This document shows positions 6,786-13,796 of a DNA stretch of 14,743 bases, in pieces (the stretch's first letter is position 1; each line of letters starts with the position of its first letter). The DNA is from an uncultured Methanomethylovorans sp. GTDB lineage: Archaea; Halobacteriota; Methanosarcinia; Methanosarcinales; Methanosarcinaceae. Location of the stretch: contig CALBTS010000082.1 in the NCBI GenBank assembly GCA_937968035.1, positions 1 to 14,743 of the forward strand, given 5' to 3'. A program made the position numbers and the translations under genes. Below the pieces are notes generated by a model. The model searched no databases, was not told where the DNA came from, and saw only the letters and a list, made by a program, of their open reading frames with translations.

Positions 6786-6809
6786 ATAAAAAACATCAAT
6801 GTTTTTTAT
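6786..6809 (-). terminator. Perfect palindrome at the end of the regulator gene, likely terminator
   Basis: ATAAAAAACAT (6786-6796) and ATGTTTTTTAT (6799-6809) form a perfect 11-base inverted repeat around a 2-base centre. On the minus strand it spans the stop codon of the upstream regulator and ends in T6, so the transcript would have an A/U hairpin followed by U residues. It separates the regulator from the purN promoter. A protein-binding palindrome is an alternative reading. Confidence 0.5.
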
Positions 6810-7758
6810 ATTTTGTTTTCTCGTCAATGAGGCTTACGAACTCCTCTGGTCCGGCCATTCTATCCAGTTCTTTTTCTTCGATAAGAACTGTGTTCTCCAC
6901 AGTTTCTGACTTGGTTGGACCTTTTATTATAAACACGGACCTTGTTTGCGTTACACTGGAGATGCTGCTCATCAGATCAGCTCTTTTGATCATCGCACTA
7001 CTATAAGTGCTGACCCCTGTAAGCATTGTATCGTGGTTATCTTTGGATATTGCTTTGAAAGGCGCTTGTGATGTTGAAACCACCTGGTATCCCAGGGAAT
7101 GAAGCATATCAAGAACATTATCCTCTTGCGGGTATTTCTTTTCCTCAATTGGCATTGGCGGTTCCTTGAGCTTCTTTTCAAAAGCCTGTAGTATATCTAT
7201 GGATCTTGCAAGTGCAACATCAAGCAGCTCTTCCAGATGCAGCACTACATCTATGGACGCATCCATTCCACCTTCTTCATATTTGCTGATGGTCCTTCTG
7301 GAAACTCCCAGCTCAGTAGCAAGGGTGCCCAGGGACATTGCCTGCTGCGTACGTGCTTCTTTCAGCACATCACCATCTATCGATACGTATAATCCTCCCG
7401 GTGCTGCAGATACGAGCGGAGGCACGTTCTCCACAAAGTAATCATAAAGTGTCTGCACGTTGACCGCAGGTATGTCATATCGCATGTACACTACACTATC
7501 TTCAAGCATCTGATCCCGGGTCTTGGCACCCACGAGAATGGCTGAACCGCCCAGATATCGCGCAAGTGCTTTCATCTCATGGGCCGTTTCTTCGTTCAGC
7601 CCATCGATATTGTACAATACTTTGCAGAAAAGCAGGATGTTATCTTTCCTTGCAGCAAGATCAAAACTCCTCGGCCTGATGTTACAGCGCTTTGAAACAA
7701 TGAAGTCCGCCTGTTTCAGTACATCTACTATCTGATGTATGAGGATGTCTTTCGTCAT
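6796..7758 (-). CDS. Archaeal HTH-type (Cro/C1, XRE) transcriptional regulator
   Basis: A 320-residue protein of the archaea-specific 'putative HTH-type transcriptional regulatory protein' family. The helix-turn-helix is at about residues 129-185: LKEARTQQAMSLGTLATELG, then VSRRTISKYEEGG, a canonical XRE recognition segment. The N-terminal domain (1-115) contains SFDLAARKDNILLFCKVLYN, whose acidic-then-lysine spacing recalls a PD-(D/E)XK nuclease-like fold, but I cannot show catalysis. The C-terminal part (about 210-320) has no motif I can name. The ATG at 7758 has no clear ribosome binding site; a TATA-like CATATA about 30 bases upstream suggests a very short leader. It lies immediately upstream of the purN operon on the same strand and divergent from tiaS. 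Control of either neighbour is possible but unproven. Confidence 0.8.
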   Translation of the reverse strand: MTKDILIHQIVDVLKQADFIVSKRCNIRPRSFDLAARKDNILLFCKVLYNIDGLNEETAHEMKALARYLGGSAILVGAKTRDQMLEDSVVYMRYDIPAVNVQTLYDYFVENVPPLVSAAPGGLYVSIDGDVLKEARTQQAMSLGTLATELGVSRRTISKYEEGGMDASIDVVLHLEELLDVALARSIDILQAFEKKLKEPPMPIEEKKYPQEDNVLDMLHSLGYQVVSTSQAPFKAISKDNHDTMLTGVSTYSSAMIKRADLMSSISSVTQTRSVFIIKGPTKSETVENTVLIEEKELDRMAGPEEFVSLIDEKTKYKKH

Positions 7759-7836
7759 GACTACTAAATGATTGTTTGCGCATCTATATGAATTTTAGCC
7801 CTTCTGTTATCCTTACCCCATCTTTCCTGCAGAAAA

Positions 7837-7845
7837 CTTAATTGT
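7837..7845 (+). promoter_or_regulatory. Predicted tiaS promoter
   Basis: ACTTAATTG preceded by AGAAA resembles a weak BRE/TATA pair. It would place the transcription start near 7866 and leave a leader of about 20 bases that includes AAGGTCA ahead of the ATG at 7886. The 127-base divergent gap also serves the minus-strand regulator. Confidence 0.3.
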
Positions 7846-7885
7846 ATGCAGCTCATCAATAACCCAGATTATCAAGGTCAACACC

Positions 7886-9169
7886 ATGTTCATAGGCATA
7901 GATGATACGGATTCAAGGGAAGGCATGTGCACAACATATCTGGGAGCCCTGCTTATGGAAGAACTGCAACAGTATGGCAGCATCCTGGAGCTTCCCATAC
8001 TTGTTCGCCTTAATCCCACTATCCCCTACAAGACCAGAGGCAATGCATGCGTAGGCATTAATATAGGAACCTCTTGTCCGGATAAAGTGATGGAACATGT
8101 CATTTCCAGGGTTGCAGCAATGTCAGCAATGGATTGTGAAATGACAAATCCGGGAGTTGTCTTTGTACAGGATGATGAAGCCGGCAGGGTCAAGGATACC
8201 CTGGGTACTTTTTTCCAGCGTGCTGTAAGAACGGTCCTTTCTATCGAAGAGGCAAAGTCCATAATTGCCGAAACCGGCCTGCGGGCCAGGGGGTTCAAGA
8301 ATGGCCGAGGTCTCATAGGTGCGCTGGCTGCCTGTGGTGCTATGCTGAACCCCGGATGGGACCACACATTTGAGTATCTTGCCTACAGGCAAAGGGAGAA
8401 ATGGGGTACCCCCAGAAATGTGGATAAAGAAAGCTTCTTTATTGCCGATGGTGTCACTTATCCCGTTACATGGGACACAGTGGATGTGTCAAATAGACTT
8501 GTGGTGTGTGTGCCTCATTCCCCGGACCCGGTGCTATATGGTATCAGGGGCAGGGATCCGGATGTGGTGAAAAGGACAGCGGAAATGATAATATCAGAAC
8601 TTCCGGAAAGATCATGCATATACTGCACTAACCAGGGAACTGATATGCATTTGATACCTGTTGGCAGTATATCCGAGATCAAAGAGATGCGGTCATATAT
8701 CGTTTCAGGGTCAGTTTCATGTGATCCATTTACGATACCTGGAGGGCATACCATCTTCTCTATATCTGATAGCAGTGGAGTTTCTGTAGAATGTGCGGCC
8801 TTTGAACCAACCAAGGATTTCAGATCACTGGTGCGCAAGCTCATCCAGGGTGATGTTGTCAAGGTTTATGGAAGTTTTATGAACAAAGCCCTGAACATCG
8901 AGAAGATAGAGGTAGTTTCCCTTGCACCGTTGGTGGCTTCCCATAATCCCGAGTGTCCTTCCTGTGGAAAAAGGATGGAATCCGCAGGCAGGGGACAGGG
9001 CTACAGATGCAGAAAATGCGGCACAAGATCATCTTCTTTGGTGCAGGTACAACAAAAAAGGGACATTGAGCCAGGCATGTACGAGGTGCCTCCGTGTGCC
9101 CGCAGGCATCTGGCAAAACCACTTGTCAGGATGCAGCCCTCAAGATCAAACATATTTCCCTCACGATAA
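7886..9169 (+). CDS. tiaS: tRNA(Ile2) 2-agmatinylcytidine synthetase
   Basis: TiaS attaches agmatine to C34 of the tRNA-Ile CAU anticodon, making agmatidine so that archaea read AUA as isoleucine. The 427 residues fit the family. The N-terminus MFIGIDDTDSREGMCTTYLG is the hallmark acidic motif, followed by RLNPTIPYKTRGNAC (about 41-55). ARGFKNGRGLIGALAA (about 134-149) belongs to the ATP-using kinase-like domain. An OB-fold stretch lies at about 275-335, and a zinc ribbon follows with cysteines at 357, 360, 375 and 378 (CPSC...CRKC). The ATG at 7886 follows AAGGTCA. The gene converges on nadE with only 2 bases between the stops. This enzyme is essential and confined to archaea, so it is good evidence of the domain of origin. 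Confidence 0.95.
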   Translation: MFIGIDDTDSREGMCTTYLGALLMEELQQYGSILELPILVRLNPTIPYKTRGNACVGINIGTSCPDKVMEHVISRVAAMSAMDCEMTNPGVVFVQDDEAGRVKDTLGTFFQRAVRTVLSIEEAKSIIAETGLRARGFKNGRGLIGALAACGAMLNPGWDHTFEYLAYRQREKWGTPRNVDKESFFIADGVTYPVTWDTVDVSNRLVVCVPHSPDPVLYGIRGRDPDVVKRTAEMIISELPERSCIYCTNQGTDMHLIPVGSISEIKEMRSYIVSGSVSCDPFTIPGGHTIFSISDSSGVSVECAAFEPTKDFRSLVRKLIQGDVVKVYGSFMNKALNIEKIEVVSLAPLVASHNPECPSCGKRMESAGRGQGYRCRKCGTRSSSLVQVQQKRDIEPGMYEVPPCARRHLAKPLVRMQPSRSNIFPSR

Positions 9170-9171
9170 TA

Positions 9172-9951
9172 TCATCTCAAATGTCCAAGATCTGCTATAT
9201 GTGGCGTTCTCAGTTTGTGGGCATTCGTTTTGATCCTGCGCATCACTGAATCTGCCTGTTCTCCTGTAATGCCCACAGTGTTCCGTGCCACCTCGTTCGT
9301 TTCTCCTTCAAGCAGCAGTGAAAGGAACCGATCCACTTCTTTATATGTTATGCCCAGATCTTTTTCATCGGTCTGGCCACTCCAGAGACCAGCAGAAGGT
9401 GCCTTATTGATAATGGCTTCAGGTACTCTCATCGAGGCTGCAAGCTCCCACACGTCGGTCTTATACAGATCCCCAAGAGGCAGGATGTCTACCCCTCCAT
9501 CGCCATGCTTTGTGAAATAACCCAGCAGCAGCTCTGTTTTGTTTCCTGTGCCTATTACTATTCTGTTTAGCATGTTGGCATGGTAATAAAGCACCGACAT
9601 CCGGATGCGGGCCTTAAGGTTCCCTTTTGCATGGGGAGTAGCCTTATCCCCATCCGGAATGTTCTCAAGGTAAGCTGTGAGCATCCCTGAGATATCTATG
9701 GCCCTGAAATCTATGTCCAGCCTGTGTGCCACTTCGGTCGCATCAAGCACATCCTCAGCGGATGTAAGATTGAGTTCCGGAAGGTGTATGCCCAGTACTT
9801 TATCCTTTCCCAGGGCTTCAGCAGATAAATATGCTGCAAGTGCGGAATCGACACCTCCGCTGATACCAAGGACAGCCCCCTCAGCATTTGCTTCTCTTAC
9901 TTTTTCTCTGATAAAACCAACGATTACTTCCCTTGCTTTCTCTGTGTCCAT
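9172..9951 (-). CDS. nadE: NH3-dependent NAD+ synthetase
   Basis: Amidates nicotinic acid adenine dinucleotide to NAD+ using ATP and ammonia, the last step of NAD synthesis. The 259 residues correspond to the short, ammonia-dependent class with no glutaminase domain. The ATP pyrophosphatase loop SGGVDS is at residues 31-36. Further conserved blocks are KGNLKARIRMSVLYYHAN (about 109-126), GTGNKTELLLGYFTKHGDGG (about 133-152), DILPLGDLYKT (about 154-164) and KAPSAGLW. The ATG at 9951 has the ribosome binding site AGAGGA a few bases upstream. A perfect inverted repeat surrounds its presumed TATA box at 9982-10001, which suggests control by a repressor. It is divergent from nob1 and converges on tiaS. 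Confidence 0.96.
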   Translation of the reverse strand: MDTEKAREVIVGFIREKVREANAEGAVLGISGGVDSALAAYLSAEALGKDKVLGIHLPELNLTSAEDVLDATEVAHRLDIDFRAIDISGMLTAYLENIPDGDKATPHAKGNLKARIRMSVLYYHANMLNRIVIGTGNKTELLLGYFTKHGDGGVDILPLGDLYKTDVWELAASMRVPEAIINKAPSAGLWSGQTDEKDLGITYKEVDRFLSLLLEGETNEVARNTVGITGEQADSVMRRIKTNAHKLRTPHIADLGHLR

Positions 9952-9981
9952 GTTCCTGTCCTCTGTAGTGGCCTGAAATAT

Positions 9982-10001
9982 GATCGTCTATTAAAACGAT
10001 C
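9982..10001 (-). promoter_or_regulatory. Candidate operator over the nadE promoter
   Basis: GATCGT (9982-9987) and ACGATC (9996-10001) form a perfect 6-base inverted repeat with an 8-base AT-rich spacer. On the minus strand the spacer and its edge contain TTTTAATA, a TATA-like box about 41 bases before the nadE ATG; transcription would start near 9966. A dimeric repressor bound here would block TBP. The regulator is unknown and the site is inferred from symmetry and position alone. Confidence 0.45.
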
Positions 10002-10063
10002 CTTTACTTTGTTTCTGTTCTTATTGCTGCATCCTAGTTAAAATAAAGTTTCCCGCTCAAAGG

Positions 10064-10069
10064 TTTAAT
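10064..10069 (+). promoter_or_regulatory. Predicted nob1 promoter
   Basis: TTTAAT preceded by AAAGG lies 27 to 32 bases before the nob1 ATG. With archaeal spacing, transcription would begin within a few bases of the ATG, fitting the absence of a ribosome binding site. Confidence 0.4.
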
Positions 10070-10095
10070 CTATCTGGAAGTTCTAATGCAGCTGC

Positions 10096-10575
10096 ATGCC
10101 TCTTTATATAGCCGACTCTGCTGTCTTCATAATGGGAAAACCAGTTGATGCTACTTATACCATTACTGTTCCTTCAGTGGTGGATGAGCTCAAAAGCAGT
10201 GAGTCAAGGCTTCGCTTTGACCTTGCCAGGGAACAGGGTCTGGGAGTGGAATTGCCCTCGCAGGAGGCGCTTGACAGGGTTGCAGAGGTTTCCGGTGTAT
10301 CAAAGGACCATGAGGAGCTGTCCCTTACTGACATTGAAGTGCTTGCCAAGGCTTATGATCTTAAGGAAGAGGCGGTGCTCCTTACGGACGATTACGCAGT
10401 GCAGAACGTTGCCAGTATGCTGGGCATAAAAGTAGAGCCTGTTGTCCAGAAGAAGATAAAGGACGTGCTTATATGGCAGAAGGTCTGCATTGGATGTAAG
10501 AGGAAGTTCGATTCGGGGGATATATGTCCCGTATGTGGCTCTCCTATGAGAAAAGGACGCAAAAGAAAATTATAA
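10096..10575 (+). CDS. nob1: Endoribonuclease Nob1 (PIN domain plus zinc ribbon)
   Basis: Archaeal Nob1 cleaves the 3' end of precursor 16S rRNA during small-subunit maturation. The 159-residue protein has a PIN nuclease domain with the expected acidic residues: D7 in [10 protein letters not shown]31 in VVDEL, D79 in SLTDIEVLA and D98/D99 in [14 protein letters not shown]-terminal zinc ribbon follows with C131, C134, C144 and C147 (CIGCKRKF...CPVCGSP), ending in a basic tail KGRKRKL. The ATG at 10096 places D7 at the usual position. No ribosome binding site is apparent and a TATA-like box about 30 bases upstream suggests leaderless expression. It is divergent from nadE and followed by gfcR on the same strand after 79 bases that contain their own TATA-like boxes. 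Confidence 0.93.
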   Translation: MPLYIADSAVFIMGKPVDATYTITVPSVVDELKSSESRLRFDLAREQGLGVELPSQEALDRVAEVSGVSKDHEELSLTDIEVLAKAYDLKEEAVLLTDDYAVQNVASMLGIKVEPVVQKKIKDVLIWQKVCIGCKRKFDSGDICPVCGSPMRKGRKRKL

Positions 10576-10603
10576 CAATACTTGTATATGTAGTAATGAC
10601 ATC

Positions 10604-10610
10604 TTTATAG
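10604..10610 (+). promoter_or_regulatory. Predicted gfcR promoter
   Basis: TTTATAG in the 79-base nob1-gfcR gap would place the transcription start near 10632-10637 and give a leader of about 20 bases. A second AT-rich candidate, TGTATATG, lies at 10583-10590. Confidence 0.35.
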
Positions 10611-10654
10611 AATACATTTTAGAATACCCGTTAAAGATCACAGGCAGGGATCAT

Positions 10655-11266
10655 ATGAAGAATATAGAGAATCTGATTCAGAAGGCAGTGGAGTTACAGT
10701 CCAACGGGCTTACCTCAAGGCAAATAGCAGATGAGCTTAACGTTTCCAGGGATACTGTGACCTGGCTTCTCACACGCGCAAAGAAAGATGTAAGTACACC
10801 TGCACCCAAGGACATTTCTGTGAACTGGACCAACATAGGCAAGAACGCTTACAGGCTGCGTAACATTTCAAAAGTGCTCTGTGATATGGTATTGGAGTCT
10901 GTGGAGCAGACAGAAGATGATGTTGATCTCATTGTGGGTATCGGGCTTAGCGGTGTACCCTTAGCGAGCCTTATGGCAGAAGAGCTGGGTACAGACCTTG
11001 CAATATTCCACGCACATTACGATCCTGCTGATGACAGGAGCCTGAAAGGCGATTTCAGCGGGAACTTCAGTACTGTAAGGGGTAAGAAATGTGTTATTGT
11101 GGATGATGTGATCACCAGTGGTTCCACCATGACGGGAGTGGTCAAACGCATCCATGAAGAAGGCGGTAAACCTGTTGCAATAGCTGTTCTGGTGGATAAG
11201 AAAGGCGCTGAGGTCATTTCAGATGTGCCTGTCCGGCCATTGGTGCGCATAGTCCGTGTGGACTGA
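10655..11266 (+). CDS. gfcR: PyrE-like HTH-phosphoribosyltransferase regulator, GfcR family
   Basis: A 203-residue protein joining an N-terminal helix-turn-helix (about residues 5-45: [20 protein letters not shown]) to a type I phosphoribosyltransferase domain. The PRPP-binding motif [12 protein letters not shown] is at about 147-158, and [20 protein letters not shown] (92-111) is the preceding pyrophosphate-side loop. Such proteins were once called orotate-phosphoribosyltransferase-like. In haloarchaea the family member GfcR regulates sugar metabolism, so a transcription role that senses PRPP or a nucleotide is likely; genuine OPRT activity is doubtful. The ATG at 10655 follows CAGGGATCAT. 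The gene converges on the DHH phosphoesterase with 45 bases between the stops. Targets here are unknown. Confidence 0.88.
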   Translation: MKNIENLIQKAVELQSNGLTSRQIADELNVSRDTVTWLLTRAKKDVSTPAPKDISVNWTNIGKNAYRLRNISKVLCDMVLESVEQTEDDVDLIVGIGLSGVPLASLMAEELGTDLAIFHAHYDPADDRSLKGDFSGNFSTVRGKKCVIVDDVITSGSTMTGVVKRIHEEGGKPVAIAVLVDKKGAEVISDVPVRPLVRIVRVD

Positions 11267-11311
11267 TGGGTAAGTAAATACTATTAAAAATAACTGCAGT
11301 TGGAAGGGTTC

Positions 11312-13435
11312 TTATTCCACTTCCACTGCTCCTATCTTTTCTGCAAGCTTTGCCAGTACCTGGGTACGCATCCCTTCTACGAACTTGATGCTGCCAACAA
11401 CCAGGTGTCCTCCTCCGTTGACGCCACCACCTTCGATCTCATCATGCAGTTCTCTGACCATTTTTGGGATGTTCATCTTGACGTACTTGGACCTGATCAC
11501 AGCAAAGTCAGGGCCATATCCCAGAGTAACAACCGGCTGACCTTCGTATTTCCGGCAAAGTCTGTCATGCACCTCACCGGATGTTTTTCCGGGTGGTGGG
11601 AAAGTGAATTTGTGGGCATGGTTCTCAACGTCCAGGACGTTCAGTATGGCTCCGTTGGGAAGCTTCTGTGCTTTTACATGTGCCATGCACGCTTCAAGCT
11701 GCTCGTTGATCATGCCGTTGGCCTGCTCACAGAACAGGCTGACAAGATTATGATGCCTATTGTGGTCTCCCATGTCCAGTATATCATCAATTATTCCCTT
11801 CCCACTGCTGAATTTTAACCAGTAGGCTGCATAGTCAAGCGCAAGCGCCATATCCTTAAGGTCCTGCAATGAGTACCTATCAGACACCAGTTTTATGTAA
11901 TCTCTTGCCTCATCCGAATCAGCACGGTCACCTACACCTGCAACCGCAGGCAGGTGCAGGATCTCTTTTTCAATGTCCGGATTTATCATACGGGCAACTT
12001 CAGTACAGAGCATGCCTGCTGTGATACTGTAATCTCCCCCCACATGCGCCGGATTGACATGAGCTTTGAGGAACTGGTCAACCTCCTTATCAGGGTGATG
12101 ATGGTCAACGACAACCATCTCAATATCGTATACCTGGGCTATTCTGAAAGAAGGCAGGTCTTCCAGGGTAGAACCATTGTCCACGCTCACGACCAGGGGC
12201 ATTTTCTGCCCATGCCTGACGGTATCTTCCAGAGCAAAGGAAACATCCCGGGTAACGTCTGTCAGTTCATAGAAAGGAGCCTTTGAGGGAGCCCTTTTGT
12301 AGAAATAGTATTCTCCATCAGCACCGTTAACTTCTTTGATGAGTGGAAGTATTGCCCTTTCAATGGCAACCGCCGCCGTCATACCGTCCGCATCGGCATG
12401 ATGCCTCAGGAGGATGGGCTTGGACTTGATGACAGCTTTACTTATCTCCTTTGCGACCTGTTTCATGGCTGGTCTGAGCTTCTCCAGCACATCGCTCTTG
12501 ACCAGGAACTTGATCTCATGGGGTTCAGCCCTGCTGTCGATAGCAGCTTCTATACGGGTCCTTATTACTTTTTCCTTGTCCCCTGTCATCCGTTTCATGC
12601 TGCGGACCTCAAGCTGGACGTTCTCTCCGCGAAGCTGTATCTCACCGGTAACAGATACTATCATGTCGGCATCTATGTGCGGATATGCTCTCTCTCCGGC
12701 ACTTTCAAAGGCTGCGGCAGATATCTGGCCGGTCTCATCATCAATAGTAAATATGGTCGGACCTGCCGTTTGCTTTACTTGTATCACCTCTCCATGGACC
12801 CTGACGGTCTTGCCCACGTTTTCGGAGAGTTTGGAGGAGTTAAGCTCAGGAAGTTCTTTTTCAAGCTCCACTGTCTGGTAGGTGTTGATGTTCCTGGGAA
12901 GGAGGTCTAATTTGTTATTGTTCCTGATCTCCTTGACGCTAACAACAAGGCTGTCTCCGATCATTGGCGTTTCCTTTATGTTGCTCGAATGGATAAGTCC
13001 CCTCATTTTTGAGTTGATATCAACGAAGGTCCCAAAGGTAACATTGCTGTTGACAACGCAATGGTATAGTTTTCCGATCTCGATCTCATCAATGGTACAG
13101 GAGTCATCAAGCTTGTACACTATCTGCTTCTTACTGCAGCTTTCACATACCTCTTCTCCATCCATAAGCTTATCTATGGCTGTTCCACATGTTCTACAAG
13201 AGTACATAACGCCTTTTCCTTTGCATTTGCTGCAAGCATCTTTTTCTTCAATTTCTCCGGTCCCTCCGCATTTTGGGCATGCTGAACCACTGCTGAGGAA
13301 ATTTGTAACATCTTTCTCGGAGAGTTTCATAAGATCTATTGATTTGGATTTCCCGCCGCCTTTGCATTCCGGGCATTTCTTCGAGGAGGTGACAATGTAT
13401 CCCTTTCCCTCGCACTCTGGACATCTTTCGCTCAT
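11312..13435 (-). CDS. Archaeal RecJ-like DHH phosphoesterase with DnaJ-type zinc fingers, S1-like and OB domains
   Basis: A 707-residue archaeal protein likely to hydrolyse nucleic acid or nucleotide phosphodiesters. Four CxxCxGxG repeats lie at about residues 5-12, 21-28, 53-60 and 68-75, followed by CRTC (80-83) and CESC (97-100), together a DnaJ-type zinc region. An S1-like domain follows (about 120-175, VVNSNVTFGTFVDINSKMRG), then an OB-fold (about 205-280). The DHH core has HADADG (346-351), SVDNGS (417-422), DHHHP (444-448) and GVGDRADS. The DHHA1-type GGGH is at about 674-677. The ATG at 13435 is chosen because the protein then opens directly with SERCPECEGKG; the 40 residues available from 13555 look non-coding. 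Leader is short. In vivo substrate is unknown; DNA repair or RNA processing are both plausible. Confidence 0.9.
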   Translation of the reverse strand: MSERCPECEGKGYIVTSSKKCPECKGGGKSKSIDLMKLSEKDVTNFLSSGSACPKCGGTGEIEEKDACSKCKGKGVMYSCRTCGTAIDKLMDGEEVCESCSKKQIVYKLDDSCTIDEIEIGKLYHCVVNSNVTFGTFVDINSKMRGLIHSSNIKETPMIGDSLVVSVKEIRNNNKLDLLPRNINTYQTVELEKELPELNSSKLSENVGKTVRVHGEVIQVKQTAGPTIFTIDDETGQISAAAFESAGERAYPHIDADMIVSVTGEIQLRGENVQLEVRSMKRMTGDKEKVIRTRIEAAIDSRAEPHEIKFLVKSDVLEKLRPAMKQVAKEISKAVIKSKPILLRHHADADGMTAAVAIERAILPLIKEVNGADGEYYFYKRAPSKAPFYELTDVTRDVSFALEDTVRHGQKMPLVVSVDNGSTLEDLPSFRIAQVYDIEMVVVDHHHPDKEVDQFLKAHVNPAHVGGDYSITAGMLCTEVARMINPDIEKEILHLPAVAGVGDRADSDEARDYIKLVSDRYSLQDLKDMALALDYAAYWLKFSSGKGIIDDILDMGDHNRHHNLVSLFCEQANGMINEQLEACMAHVKAQKLPNGAILNVLDVENHAHKFTFPPPGKTSGEVHDRLCRKYEGQPVVTLGYGPDFAVIRSKYVKMNIPKMVRELHDEIEGGGVNGGGHLVVGSIKFVEGMRTQVLAKLAEKIGAVEVE

Positions 13436-13603
13436 TTTATCATGCTTTAAATGGAATATGTGGGATTTATGTCTTTGGTCTCGAATGTATAGAGTATGTT
13501 CAAAAATCAGTATCAAGCCACACTCAGTATAATTTCTGTTAGTTTGCAATTTCACACAACAAAATCAATCAGGTTAATAAAGCATAAAATCATCTTATTG
13601 TTT

Positions 13604-13720
13604 GCTGGGTCTGAAATCCAAAAACTGTTTGCTTTCATGCTTTCGTGTACATCCCCTCAAACAAGTGTTCGGACCCAAGCTCCTTTCTTTGCTTTCACAA
13701 AGCATCACCATTAACTTTTT
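13604..13720 (+). ncRNA. Candidate small structured RNA
   Basis: TGGGTC (13606-13611) pairs with GACCCA (13672-13677). Inside it, TGTTTG (13626-13631) pairs with CAAACA (13658-13663). Downstream, TGCTTT-CAC-AAAGCA (13690-13704) is a tight hairpin followed by a T5 run at 13716-13720. TTAATAAA at 13574-13581 is a TATA-like box about 27 bases before 13604, so promoter, nested stems and terminator line up on the plus strand. No known RNA family was recognised, and AT-rich DNA can show such pairings by chance. Confidence 0.3.
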
Positions 13721-13740
13721 AATATGTGGTGACCCTTTAC

Positions 13741-13760
13741 TTATAAACGAACATTATAAA
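13741..13760 (+). promoter_or_regulatory. Predicted promoter of the stomatin-nfeD operon
   Basis: TTATAAAC (13741-13748) and TTATAAAG (13754-13761) are two adjacent TATA-like boxes. Initiation 25 bases downstream would fall at about 13770 or 13783. The upstream box leaves the strong ribosome binding site AAAAGGAGG (13784-13792) inside the leader and is therefore the better choice. An inverted repeat lies just before it (13705-13732). Confidence 0.5.
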
Positions 13761-13796
13761 GCAAGCAACTATTCCAATGCTTGAAAAGGAGGCACT

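Larger units (their letters stand above)
13436..13796. other. Non-coding region between the DHH gene and the stomatin gene
   Basis: These 361 AT-rich bases hold two divergent promoters. On the minus side, TATA-like CATAAATC lies roughly 30 bases before the DHH-protein ATG. On the plus side two TATA-like boxes precede the stomatin gene. Between them is a stretch with nested inverted repeats (13604-13720) that could be a small RNA. Short open frames here have no ribosome binding sites and no protein-like composition, so I do not call genes. Confidence 0.6.

Noticed and set aside
13436..13555. A 40-residue N-terminal extension of the DHH protein from 13555
   Set aside because: The extension lacks protein-like conservation or a ribosome binding site, and the zinc-finger protein begins naturally at the ATG at 13435.
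13496..13784. Two short plus-strand open frames in the gap before the stomatin gene
   Set aside because: Their composition is that of AT-rich non-coding DNA, and neither has a ribosome binding site or recognisable domain.
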